A DNA stretch of 64,000 nt from Macrostomum hystrix (taxonomy: Eukaryota > Platyhelminthes > Macrostomidae), in contig CATNEN010000010.1 of NCBI GenBank assembly GCA_950097015.1, positions 3,178,501 through 3,242,500 on the forward strand. Direction: 5' to 3'. This document shows positions 54,545-64,000 of this stretch, piece by piece; within the stretch, counting starts at the first letter, position 1; each line of letters starts with the position of its first letter. The notes under the pieces were generated by a model that was given only the letters and a program-made list of their open reading frames with translations, was not told the origin of the DNA and made no database searches. Made by a program: the position numbers and the translations under genes.

Positions 54545-56730
54545 ATACCGCAAAGCCTCGCGATTTATCGCGGGGAGAGGGATGAAGGGAGAGATGAAGG
54601 GAGACAGTGGATGCAGGGAGTGGTCCTCTCGGCCTCAGGCTGGCCAGTCCCACTCAACCCATAGGCCACAGGCATGACTGCCGTGCCTACCCCAAGCAGT
54701 GCTCGAAACCGGCTAAAGTCTAAAGAGATATCGGACTACCCGCAAGCAGGTAGGACAGGGCTAGATAGCCTACTGTCATCAGTAGCATGTACATAACTGA
54801 CTCCTAACAGTGGTAGCAGTGGTCGATTCGGCCCAGGCTCTTGTCTTAGAAATGCGGAAAGGCTATTGGCAAAGCGGAAAATGATCTAGGGTAGCACCAC
54901 CACCCAATGCGCCTACGTTGCCACCGCAGACATTTGGGAACTTGGGTCCCCGGAGTTCACAGCTCCTAGTTTGTCACACAGATCTCAGACAAGCCGAAAA
55001 ATAGGGCATTCTGTAACTTCCGTTTTAGACTAGGGCTAAGACCCCAGAATGAATCGAGACACGCCTCAACAGGGGATTCCTGAAACAGCGCTACAGTGGT
55101 CTAGATAGGTGGTACTCCGAACTCGAATGAGAAACCCATAGCCGGAATCCTACTCATGAAACATCAGGCACATTCCTTACATTAGATTGCAGCCTGCACA
55201 GTAAATAACTAGCAAATCCGAATCTGTGTGAGATGAGGAGATCAGAGGCAGGAGAGGTTAAGCAGAGCACTGGCTGAGTGATTATGCAAGCGATGGTTAT
55301 TAGATCACACCCCTCGCTCCCATGGCGGCGGCAGCGAGAGGCGGGGAGCAGAAGGGAAACTTAATTGACAAGGGAGGTTGACACGCACTCCTTGATCCAC
55401 CAGAAAGAGAGGAAAAACCCGCCAAGGAATTTCCCCACCCCTAGCAGAGAAACACATGCTACGCTCCGCATATTACTCGCAAATCCCTAGCTCCTTATTA
55501 CTCTCATGCGCGCTCACAGTTGTCTTCCTGCCGCAGCTTTCAGCTCGGCATCACCAGAGCCCACCCCCTAATGAGTTAGCCGCTCATGATTGAGGGCTGT
55601 CTAACGATAAAATAAAGAGAAAAGAATAGCATGATAAAAAGGTTTGGTTGTTATTAAATTGGCCTAATTATTAAGGTTTGGCATATTGGTAATGAATAGT
55701 TTATTAGGCTAAAACACCGCCCTTGCCCAGATTGCCCCACTAGCTAAATAATAAATCCCTTAGGGATAACAATTAGTGTCCGCTACGCGGGTTACTTATC
55801 TGATGCTGGCTGACTTTGCTGCAGGCCGTCGCTCTCGCAGGGATGGGCAAATAAAAGGGGGAACGAGACAGGGAGTTGCTAAACACAGCTGGCAAGGGGC
55901 CAGGCTGCAAGGAGCTCGATGCTCAATTGGAGCTCACCCAAGGAGGTGGCTTATGCTTACGGGATCTAACAGGTATGTACCTGTAGTTATGCTCTGGAGC
56001 CTTAGGCTCAGGGGCTAAGTGCTAGACTAGAAGGGGGAGAGTCCACGGACCGAGTTCCGGGACCGGACACGGGAAGAAGGTCCAAAGGGAGGTTCGCAGG
56101 GAGGTTCGCAGGGAGGTCCGCAGGGCGGTCCGAGGGAAAAGGTTCCTCCAGGGGCAGCGCAGCGCGCTTTCTTAAATAGTCCTGCAGCTCCGTCAACCCC
56201 GCATCCATCAAAGCAACCCACATGCTCGCCAGCCTGTCAGCGAGGAATCGGGTCGGCATTATGCCACCCCAATCGCCCACTGAAGCGGCGGCGAGAATCG
56301 CCAGATGCCCCACTAGGAGCGTCTGCCGGCAGTCGGCCAATGATTGTGATCCCGCCGGGATATGGGAAGCGCAGGCGCCGACCTGCCTACAGTGTCGTTA
56401 CATGTATCTAAAGGGGGAAAGGTCATAATCGAGCTTCGGCTCGGGTTACAGTAAAGAAAAGGGGACATGAAGAATTAATGCTCACTCTAGACGCATGAGT
56501 GATCCCTACAATCTGATCGCGGTTTGGAGGGGAATTATGACCTAAACTAGTCCATACAGTATTGCTATGGCCGCGATCAGTCACTTCTACAGGAGACTAG
56601 ACAGATCCGAGGCAAGGGGAATCGGCGGCTACTTAATTCACCTCCGCCCCAAGCCCGGCCCTAAGATTAATGATTGTGTTCTGCGGCCAGCTGCTATGTG
56701 GGTCGCGATTATTTGACTACTAAAAATTGG
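54545..56730. other. 2.2-kb non-coding insertion or large intron inside the P element
   Basis: Sequence of different composition (more even GC) with no recognisable coding, between the THAP exon and the core exon. It contains a hairpin CCTCGCGATTTATCGCGGGG at about 54556, a triple GGGAGGTTCGCA repeat near 56090-56120 and ATCGAGCTTCGGCTCGGG at about 56430. P elements normally have short introns, so this may be another transposon nested in the intron. I could not identify its ends. Confidence 0.45.
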
Positions 56731-56735
56731 AAAAA

Positions 56736-57403
56736 TTATGCTGGCTCACACTCCCACTCGATTCCCGCAGCACACTCCACATCACGTGTTGCAACTTTCT
56801 GGTGTTCAGAAGTGGCAGTTAAAGCTCTTTGAAGCTTCTGCGTTAATCTCTTGATGACTCCATCTCGATATCGAGCTCTATCCCGCTGTTTCTTCCGCTC
56901 CTTTCGAACTTCGTTGCGGTTGTTTGTTGCCCTATCTTCTGAACCAGTTTTATCCTGAGCGTCGGCTGGCATTGCGTGTAGCTCAGGCATCTCGACAGCG
57001 TACGTGTCTTCGCGATGCAGTACTGGTGGATACATGTCGTCAGCAATGTGGTCTGGTCGCGGCTCGACTTCAACCGATTCCTTCTCCAAGCGTGGTGGAA
57101 AAGTGTAGGGATTTGGAAGGGCATCTTTTCTAAGTCGAGCTGAACGTCGTTCGTGTAGTGGGCAGGAGTAATCGGTTTCTTTAAATGCAGACTGCACACT
57201 TTCAGCCTCCGCTGCCGCACAAAATTCAAGTCAACATCGCGTAATTCAAGTATCTCTATCCAACGAACTGCTACCTGGTCATCGCTTGGATATTTGCGTA
57301 CATGGACTGCAAATCCATGCACTGAAGCTGGAGTCTCCTCTGTAGTATAGCAGGCAGCTGCACAACAAGCGTGGCTACTAAGACGGTTGATGATCAGCTC
57401 CAT
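56736..57403 (-). pseudogene. P-type transposase THAP domain and coiled coil (frameshifted)
   Basis: Starts at 57403. A C-x3-4-C pair (ACCAAACY region), a HGFAVHVRKYPSD stretch, W before the helix (VRWIEIL) and C-x2-H (VCSLH) form a THAP zinc finger of about 75 residues. Just after VCSLH (about 57190) the coding continues in another frame (KETDYSCPLHERRSARLRKD), consistent with a one-base deletion. Then comes a basic coiled-coil region (RNEVRKERKKQRDRARYRDG) up to a stop at 56736. Confidence 0.8.
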
Positions 57404-57597
57404 GGCTAACGTGCGAAGCAGCAGCTCACAGCCAGCGAGTTTTGAGCGAGCGATAGACCATCAAATAAATTTTCTATCTGTCTAACTGTCTATGGGCAAA
57501 AACTCTGGGTTTTCGCGGCAGACGGCTGGCGGACGCAGTTTCTATTGCAAATTCGATGAGTGACCAATCTAGGTAATATAGAATCTGTGCTTTAAGT

Positions 57598-57660
57598 AGC
57601 GTGGCTATATCTATGGTATTTTCGCGAATATAGCCAGACATTTCATCTATAATTAGTATA
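57598..57660. repeat. Right remainder of unit D
   Basis: AGCGTGGCTATATCTATGGT and ATTTTCGCGAATATAGCC match unit C 46927-46990. The match stops at ATTAGTATA, where a different sequence begins. Confidence 0.85.
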
Positions 57661-57696
57661 TACTAGCAAGTTTTGCCCCCCTTCGGGGAGCCTTAT
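57661..57696 (-). mobile_element. Possible Helitron/Helentron-like terminus, left
   Basis: On the minus strand the sequence reads CCCCGAAGGGGGGCAAAACT followed by TGCTAG and T: a GC hairpin close to a CTAG end before a T, as in Helitron 3' ends. It interrupts unit D exactly. No matching 5' TC end was identified. Confidence 0.35.
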
Positions 57697-57699
57697 TCA

Positions 57700-58970
57700 G
57701 TACTTAAAAGTGAAAATAATACGAAAATAATAATGTTCTCTATTTAAAATAGGAATTTTTGGGAGATCGTTAATAACGCATTTTAGGTAAAACAAAACTA
57801 TTAACTGTTTTACAGTTTCTTTCTTTAGAGCTTTTATATGTCAACGTTTTTTATAAAATGATCTTACTAATTTTATACATGAAATTGTTTAGAGCACTTT
57901 TTATAGTTGTTACTGAAAATGAAATTAAATTTTATTCCAAGAAATTCCTACTATCCGAGAAATGACTTGCTTTATTCCGATTTTATTGTTGCTTGGATTG
58001 CTCATGTGTGCTACAGTTTTATACACATCCAGACAAATTTTGACTTTCTTCATTTGTAAGTAAATTTCTAAGCCCTGCTCATCGTACTAACTGCGACTGC
58101 AATGTTCCGAACAATACGTAGCTCAGCATTGCAACTATTGCCATTGAATGAGGCCCCTCTTATTATAATAAATGACTTTAAGAGTCAGTTCAATGCAGCT
58201 ATCTCATTGTGAATGGACTTTGCAAAAGCAACTGGAGCTACATCCTTCGACCTTTGGTTTGACGCTTTTAATAAAGCTAACACTGGCTATATATAGCTAT
58301 GATATATGATATATATTATCATACTAAATTCCCCGACCCCCTCTCTTTTCTAGTCACACTCCTCAGCAGACTTCTCTTTTCTTATTTGCCTCATTCACAT
58401 TGTCAAATCTTATTTTGAATCTTACATATTACATTTTACATAAAAGTCTATTTCCAATTAGATCCCATTTTGATAGTTCATAATTGATAGCTAATATCAA
58501 TGGCTAATTGATCAATGGATCAATTTCTAATCTCCTTTTTTTTCTTAATGATTCCAGTTCTCATCAGATCCTATTTCTCATCTGACCTCTTTTCTTAGTA
58601 ATCCATTATGTATCATTCTTCATTACAAATGCATGCCTGACAATTTGTCTTTTAAAATAGAATAAGGGAATTACCAGGAGTGCAGATTCATTAATCATGG
58701 GACTGGTCTTTGTCAGCTAAAACATTTATTTGTATTTCTTCAATTACAAAGCACATTGAAAACAACAAAATAACAACAATTGAGTGAGCATTCGGCAAAA
58801 TTATTATTATACAAATACATATCATTATGACGTTATAAGAAAACAAACTCCAAATGTAGAGAATTCAATTCAATTAAAAAAGAAAAAACTGCATTGCACC
58901 TAAAAATATTTACACAAACAGTAAACATGATGATGAACTTGCAGAAGGCTCCGCCAACAAGACAGTATCA
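57700..58970. other. AT-rich DNA without genes
   Basis: Contains a block (about 58345-58500, CTTTTCTAGTCACACTCCTC... and GATCCCATTTTGATAGTT) that recurs at 61557-61725, so these are dispersed copies of one repeat. Confidence 0.45.
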
Positions 58971-58997
58971 TTGCACAGTTCATTGCATTTGACTGCA

Positions 58998-59213
58998 AGA
59001 ATAATGGTGTCAATCCTACTGCTTGTTGGCTTGCTTTACTCTGCACTGCTGGTCAGAGGCATTCACTTGGGCAAGTTAAGTTCACATTCTCAACGTCACA
59101 CAAAAAGCTTTACTGCTTGGGAAGCATTCACAGCCGGGATCGGAATTAAGCAAGTGCATTCACTCTTGCCACAGCACAGCTCAACATGCTTAGTCGGCCA
59201 TCACAAGATTTAA
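58998..59213 (+). other. Small ORF with signal-peptide-like start
   Basis: ATG at about 59004 begins MVSILLLVGLLYSALLVRG, a hydrophobic leader, then a polar tail to 59213. It overlaps the 3' end of the minus-strand RPA-like gene by four bases. It could be chance; listed for completeness. Confidence 0.2.
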
Positions 59214-59542
59214 GGTCTGCGATTAGGCCGCTTCAGACCATGGCTGCATACCCTCCATTTTATCGTGGAAGAACCTCTGAATCCGGTTATGCGCACGGCC
59301 TCGTCGGCTTGGCAGACGTCCAGAAGTGGCCTCAGATCTGTGCCAAACACGCTCACTCGAATGTCCACCGTGTCATCACTTAAGACGAAGGAGAACACTT
59401 GGCCCGGTCCGTCCTTGCCGACAAAGTCCTTGATGGTCGTCAGCATCGTCACCAGGCCGACGACAGCAACCTCCATCAGGCCCGGAAGCAGAGCAGATAC
59501 GCACATTTTGCTCTTCTTGGCTTGTCCGGCAGGCGACTCCAT
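59210..59542 (-). CDS. RPA-like single OB-fold protein
   Basis: Single exon, 110 residues. From about residue 22 it reads VAVVGLVTMLTTIKDFVGKD, then GQVFSFVLSDDTVDIRVSVFG and CQADEAVRITGFRG, the strand pattern of an RPA70-type OB fold that binds single-stranded DNA (beta 1 with Gly, a long loop, the FxLxDDTxxIxVxxFG pair and the VxITGFxG strand). Host RPA1 has several such domains in over 600 residues; this one is a single domain with a short basic N-terminus (MESPAGQAKKSK). Helitrons and Helentrons of some lineages carry RPA-like genes, so it may belong to a mobile element around 57.66-62.38 kb. It is transcribed divergently from the zinc-knuckle gene. Confidence 0.65.
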   Translation of the reverse strand: MESPAGQAKKSKMCVSALLPGLMEVAVVGLVTMLTTIKDFVGKDGPGQVFSFVLSDDTVDIRVSVFGTDLRPLLDVCQADEAVRITGFRGSSTIKWRVCSHGLKRPNRRP

Positions 59543-60137
59543 CGTTCGTTTGCTATTAAGTAAACAGAAAAGTCTAGGAAATGACAGAACAAAAATTTTG
59601 CACTTAGATAGGGCTGTTTAGTTTGATATAAAAGTCGCTGTCGCATTATATCTCTATATTCATTTCAAAATAACAACCCACCGTGCACTTAAAAGTGCGA
59701 TGACTCACGCCACTTTCAATTGGCTGTGGCAACCTCCTCTGGCTTCCAGACCCCTCAAATCCACCACCCCAATAACATAAGTGAGGAGTGGGCCCAAAAG
59801 CTGCTGACCAATCAGAAACAGCTTTGATATTAACCAAACCCTAATGAACTGATAAGGCTAAGCCAGTCAAAATGGCAGAACAACACCCACTGTATACACC
59901 AATCTCAAATCACACAGCATTAAGCTGTCCTACCTCAACTACAACGTAACGTCTAGACGATACAAAAAAACTTCAAGACGCAAACTGGATGAGACAACTT
60001 TGGACTGCCTAACAGCTGTAAGCCAATCAGAATGGACCAAGCTAATCTGCAGGGTTTTGAGCACTGGTTAAGTTAAAATCCAGCCCTTACGGCGGAGTGT
60101 ATTTATATGACGTACAACATTGAATAGCCCCACAACC

Positions 60138-60622
60138 ATGAAAATCAACCACAACTACTACGCCGGCGGCGGCGGCGGCGGCGGACGTCGCGGTCGAAGG
60201 GGCCACCGCAGAGGACCAAGTAAGTAACATTGTGTCTGCCTATAATTCTATACATCTGCCTTACTTGGTCATTTATTTTCACTAAGTCCTTCCGTCAGGC
60301 ATTCAGTTAGACATTAAACTTGGTACAATTCTAACACTCATTGCAACATTCTTAACACTCAATTCACACAGTCTCGTGTTACCTCTGCGGTGGACCTCAC
60401 CGCGTCGCACGCTGCCCCGCCGTCGCCGAGCAACGGCAGCAGCAGCAAGAAAAAATGCGCCAGGAACAACAGGAACGAAGACTGCAAGAACGACTGGAAA
60501 ATTTGCGCCTGCAGAAGCAACAGGAAGAGCAGCAGCAGGGGCAGCAGCAGCAGAAGCAGCCGGAACAACAGGAGCAGCGGAGCAGCAGCAGCAGCAGCAA
60601 CAACAGCAAACTTAAGCGTTAA
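60138..60622 (+). CDS. Zinc-knuckle protein with Gly/Arg-rich N-terminus, two exons
   Basis: Exons 60138-60219 and 60372-60622 (donor GTAAGT, acceptor TTCACACAG, phase 1), 110 residues. Exon 1 encodes a short Tyr/Asn start, seven glycines and GRRGRRGHRRGP. Exon 2 opens with CYLCGGPHRVARC, a CCHC knuckle with spacing C-x2-C-x3-H-x4-C (one residue shorter than the usual x4 before His), then a long Gln/Glu/Arg coiled coil (QQERRLQERLENLRLQKQQE), a Ser/Asn run and a KLKR end. A TATA-like TATTTATATGACGT lies 35-40 bp upstream of the ATG and AATAAA lies at about 60645. Likely a nucleic-acid-binding protein. The family is unknown. Confidence 0.6.
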
Positions 60623-60830
60623 AACCGATCTATTATATTTAAGACAATAAATTAATTTTCACGAAAGCGTTAAACCGATATACGAGTATTATATTTAAGA
60701 AAATAAATTAATTTTCACGAAAGCGTTAAACCGATCTATTATATTTAAGAAAATAAATTAATTTTCACGAAAGCGTTAAACCTATCTATTATATTTAAGA
60801 CAAATAAGTTAATTAATTTGCACGATTTTT
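60614..60830. repeat. Four tandem copies of a roughly 55-bp unit
   Basis: The unit AGCGTTAAACC(G/T)AT(C/A)...TATTATATTTAAGA(A/C)AATAAATTAATTTTCACGAA starts in the last codons of the zinc-knuckle gene, so the poly(A) signal AATAAA has been multiplied. Confidence 0.85.
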
Positions 60831-60888
60831 ATTACTCTCTTACATTTACGATTACTACAGACTCATTTTTTCGCTTGGATTAACACAG

Positions 60889-61225
60889 TATTATAATCAA
60901 AGTACAGGAAGGGAAAATTGATTCACGCCAGGGGAACCATTTCGTTGCAAACTTTCATGCGATTTAAAATACACTGCATAGAACAGAGAAGGCGCATTTC
61001 AAGAGCTGAGGATTACTACTTGCTAAACTGGGAGATATTGGCTAATCTCTGAGTGACAATAGCATACTATTTGCAGATCTCACAGTGATTATTTGTTGCA
61101 CTGAGAAGTATTATAATCAAAGTACATGAAGGAAAAATTGATTCATTTCGTTGCAAACTTTCATGCCATTTAAAATACACTGCATAGAACAGAGAAGGCG
61201 CATTTCAAGAATTGAGGATACTCGG
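60889..61225. repeat. Direct repeat of about 120 bp, two copies
   Basis: AGTATTATAATCAAAGTACA ... AGAGAAGGCGCATTTCAAGA occurs at about 60889-61010 and 61108-61220; the second copy lacks about 15 bp. Confidence 0.85.
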
Positions 61226-62155
61226 TATTGTCACAAACTGTCAGTTTGTCAGCTAGCGATAATCGGTCTTAAAGACTTACAGATCTGCTGATCTGAAATT
61301 TCATACATTTGCAGAACTCAGAGGTACTCATTCTCATCAAATCCCAATTTGAATCATATCCTATTTTCAATCAGATCCCATTTTCAATCAGATCCCATTC
61401 TGCTTGTAGATATATCAAACAATATCTACGGCAATAAATTGTTGTCCTATGCTGTTCCAGTTTAAATCCAATCTCAGAAGCTCAGTTCTGCCTTTTCTCC
61501 TTTGATTTTATATTCTATAGTTTCATTGCTCAATTTTCACATTATTTCCCTTTCTCCTTTCTAGTCACTCCTCAGCAAACTTCTCTTTTCTCACATGCCT
61601 CTTTCGCATTGTCAAATCCCACTTTAAATCAAATCCCTTTTTGAATACGAGTACATTTCAAATCAGATCCCATCTTGATAGTTTGCAATGTGTATTAGCT
61701 AATATCAATGGCTGATTCAACCAGTTTGATTCAAATAAGTTTCGCAGCTATGCATAAATCAGCTGTGCCTAAATCAGCTTCGCAGCTGTGTCGAAATCAG
61801 TTTGTATGACAGATGACAGATCTGCATGACAGTATGACAGATTTGTATGACAGTTAGTTGAAAGATACATTGACAGGCTGCTAGACTGCTAGACAGATTG
61901 ATAAACACGCAGATGAACACATAAAAGAAACTTATGTCTACACTCTCCACTGTGTGGACTTATTAAAATAACACATTTACATCCTGATGTCTGTTACTCT
62001 ACTGTCAGTAGAAATATTCACGTCAGAATTTTTTACGGTATTGGCTTTACTGAAACATCTTTTTCACAATATATTTACATAAGGATGTTAGGTAAGGCTG
62101 TTATCATTAATCATAGTGAATATTTCACAAAGCATAGCATAGTCAAACAAAAGTG
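61226..62155. other. AT-rich DNA with short TCAGATCCCATTTT-type repeats
   Basis: Includes the second copy of the 58345 block (61557-61725) and short ATCAGATCCCATTT repeats near 61350-61400. No gene is seen. Confidence 0.5.
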
Positions 62156-62290
62156 CACAATCATAATGCAGTTATTAGTCAATCATAATGGAGTTATTGG
62201 TCAATCATAATGCAGCTATTAGTCAATCATAATGCAGCTATTAGTCAATCATAATGCAGTTATTAGTCAATCATAATGTAGTTATTAGTC
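62156..62290. repeat. 22-bp tandem repeat, about six copies
   Basis: Unit CAATCATAATGCAG(T/C)TATTAGT. Confidence 0.9.
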
Positions 62291-62339
62291 AGCTGTCTTC
62301 GCCATGCCGTGGCCCGCAGAGCTGAAATAGCGAAATACT

Positions 62340-62384
62340 TTTTCTCCCCTTCGGGGGCAAAAATACTTTTAATTCGTCTAGTAT
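62340..62384 (+). mobile_element. Possible Helitron/Helentron-like terminus, right
   Basis: TCTCCCCTTCGGGGGCAAAA, then ATACTTTTAATTCGTCTAG before TATATA: a GC hairpin followed by a CTAG end, the mirror of the sequence at 57661. The two ends face outwards. They may bound one region of 4.7 kb or be unrelated copies. Confidence 0.35.
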
Positions 62385-62422
62385 ATACTTTTTAGCAGCT
62401 GAATTTACAGCTTTTTAAAGCT

Positions 62423-63160
62423 ACAATGAACCCCCAGTTGACAATGATCCCCCCGTTGCTGATAATCTCCCAGTTGATGATGATCCCCAGTTGACAATGA
62501 TCCCCAGTTGACAATGATCCCCCAGTTGACAATGATCCCCCAGTTGACAATGATCCCCCAGTTGACAATGATCCCCCAGTTGACAATGAACCCCCAGTTG
62601 ACAATGATCCCACAGTTGACAATGAACCCCCAGTTGACAATGATCCCCCAGTTGATGATGATCCCCCAGTTGACAATGATCCCACAGTTGACAATGATCC
62701 CCAGTTGACAATGATCCCCCAGTTGACAAAGATCCTCCAGTTAACAATGATCCCCCAGTTGATGATGACTCCCCATTGATGATGATCCCCAGTTAACAAT
62801 GTTCCTCCAGTTGACAATGTTCCCCCAGTTGACAATGATCCCCCAGTTGATGATGATCACCCAGTTGACAATGAACCCCCAGTTGACAACGATCCACCAG
62901 TTGACAATGATCCCCCAGTTGACAATGATCCCACAGTTGACAATGATCCCCCAGTTGACAAAGATCCCCGAGTTGATGATAATCCCCCAGTTGATGATGA
63001 TCCCCCAGTTGACAATGATCCCAAGTTGACCATGATCCCCCATTTGATGATGATTCCCCAGTTGACAATTATCCCCCAGTTTACCATGATCCCCCAGTTG
63101 ACGATTATCCCCCAGTTTACCATGATCCCCATTTTGATGATGACTCCCCAGTTGACGTTG
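62423..63160. repeat. 18-bp minisatellite
   Basis: About 40 copies of an 18-base unit (CCCCCAGTTGACAATGAT with variants). Because 18 is divisible by three, long open frames appear on both strands (STGGSL-type repeats on the minus strand). They have no other coding sign and I do not call them genes. Confidence 0.95.
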
Positions 63161-63169
63161 ATTTTTCAA

Positions 63170-63780
63170 ACGCTGGGTTAGCCAAGATTCAAACTCAGAT
63201 TTCGCCATGTTTTAAACCCTGGTGGGCTATGATTCAAACTCTCGTTTTGCCATGATTCAGACTCTGGTTGACTATGATTCAAACTCTGGTTGGCTATGAT
63301 TCAAACTCTGGTTTTGCCATGATTCAAGCTCTGGTTTAGCCATGATTCAAGCTCTGGTTTAGCCATGATTCAAACTCTGCTTTAGCCATGATTCAAGCTC
63401 TGGTTTAGCCATGATTCAAGCTCTGGTTTAGCCATGATTCAAACGCTGGGTTAGCCCTGATTGAAACTCTGGTTTAGCAATTTCAAACTCTGGTTTTGCC
63501 ATGATTCTAACTCTGGTTTAGCCGTGATTCAAACTCTGGTTGGCTATTATTCAAACTCTGGTTTTAAGCCATGATTCAAACGCTGGTTTAGCCATGATTC
63601 AAACTCTGGTTTAGCCATGATTTAAGCTCTGGTTTAGCCATGATTCAAACTCTGGTTTAGCCATGATTCAAGCTCTGGTTTAGCCATGATTCAAGCTCTG
63701 GTTTTGCCATGATTCAAGCTCTGGTTTAGCCATGATTCAAACTCTGGTTTAGCCATGATTCAAACTCTGGTTTTGCTATG
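63170..63780. repeat. 23-bp minisatellite
   Basis: About 26 copies of ATGATTCAAACTCTGGTTTA followed by GCC, with AAGCTC and TTTTGCC variants. It adjoins the 18-bp array. Confidence 0.95.
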
Positions 63781-64000
63781 CAGAAGTGAATTAAAAGTTT
63801 TCCCTTTATTTTCAAAATAAAATTTAAAAAATTGCTTTGCATCTATCACTACTGACTGACAATTCGTTTAAAATATTTTACGCAGTGCAGAGTCGAACCA
63901 AGGACACTTCGCCTAGCCTAGCCTAACCTATTCCTAGAGCCTGAACATTGGCAACTCCGACTTGGATTGGATTGCAAAAGGTAGCCTTATAAAATGAATT
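63781..64000. other. End of window, no gene seen
   Basis: AT-rich sequence, then CCTAGCCTAGCCTAACCTA short repeats near 63913. Nothing supportable. Confidence 0.4.

Larger units (their letters stand above)
52274..57589 (-). mobile_element. P-type (THAP) DNA transposon
   Basis: Bounded by perfect 32-bp inverted repeats beginning CACAGATTCTATATTACCTA (52274-52305 and 57558-57589) and flanked by the 8-bp duplication CTTTAAGT (52266-52273 and 57590-57597). P elements make 8-bp duplications and have about 31-bp inverted repeats. Subterminal inverted blocks (CGAAAACCCAG(T/A)GTTTTTGCC) lie just inside. The transposase is on the minus strand and broken. Unit C supplies the uninterrupted target sequence at 46918. 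Confidence 0.93.

Noticed and set aside
62392-63208. Long open frames of 70-155 codons on both strands
   Set aside because: They are by-products of the 18-bp minisatellite, whose period keeps the frame open; there is no non-repeat coding signal.

Overview
The window looks like nuclear DNA of an invertebrate animal. It has spliced genes with GT-AG introns, a ZYG11/ZER1-type gene (an animal family), Helitrons, hAT-type MITEs and a THAP/P-type transposon. GC-rich, CAG-rich coding blocks sit in AT-rich spacers. A free-living flatworm would fit, but I cannot fix the species from sequence alone.

Layout: (1) 1.5-5.7 kb, minus strand, a complete four-exon ZYG11/ZER1-like substrate receptor, the only clear host housekeeping gene. 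(2) 5.7-10.8 kb, AT-rich DNA with relics. (3) 10.86-14.71 kb, two nearly identical Helitrons head to tail, each carrying a Pif1-type helicase fragment and a nested hAT MITE with a perfect 8-bp target duplication. (4) 15.5-19.0 kb, an apparently intact seven-exon gene with an RNase H/DDE-like core. (5) 20.5-24.2 kb, small relics: a possible LTR-like remnant with a coiled-coil plus membrane-segment ORF, a duplicated block, and a foldback element with two nested MITEs.

(6) 24.3-52.3 kb is the most unusual part. It holds four related units (A about 24.3-31.2, B about 32.1-41.1, C about 43.1-49.5, D about 49.6-52.3 kb) built from the same gene families: a small helical protein resembling a CARD/death fold; a basic 85-94 aa protein whose last four residues (PGVL) lie in their own mini-exon; a Rep-like protein with a degenerate N-terminal region and a CRESS/SF3-type helicase domain; a zinc-finger protein that in unit B is fused to a tyrosine recombinase; and, in C with traces elsewhere, an acidic repeat protein. 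Unit B is the most complete for Rep and recombinase. Its genes are bracketed by three inverted repeats with a GTGCGCGCAC core and a perfect 38-bp palindrome. Units A, C and D instead carry arrays of an 18-bp palindrome with core TTTTCGCGAAAA. I infer an integrating, self-replicating, virus- or plasmid-like element family that I cannot match to a described group.

(7) 52.27-57.59 kb, a P-type transposon with 32-bp inverted repeats and an 8-bp target duplication, inserted into unit D and broken by two apparent frameshifts. (8) 57.66-62.4 kb, a region with a single OB-fold RPA-like gene and a spliced zinc-knuckle gene, possibly bounded by Helentron-like ends. (9) 62.4-63.8 kb, two minisatellites (18-bp and about 23-bp units).

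No rRNA gene, convincing tRNA gene or CRISPR array was seen. All homology statements come from reading motifs by eye; no database search was run.
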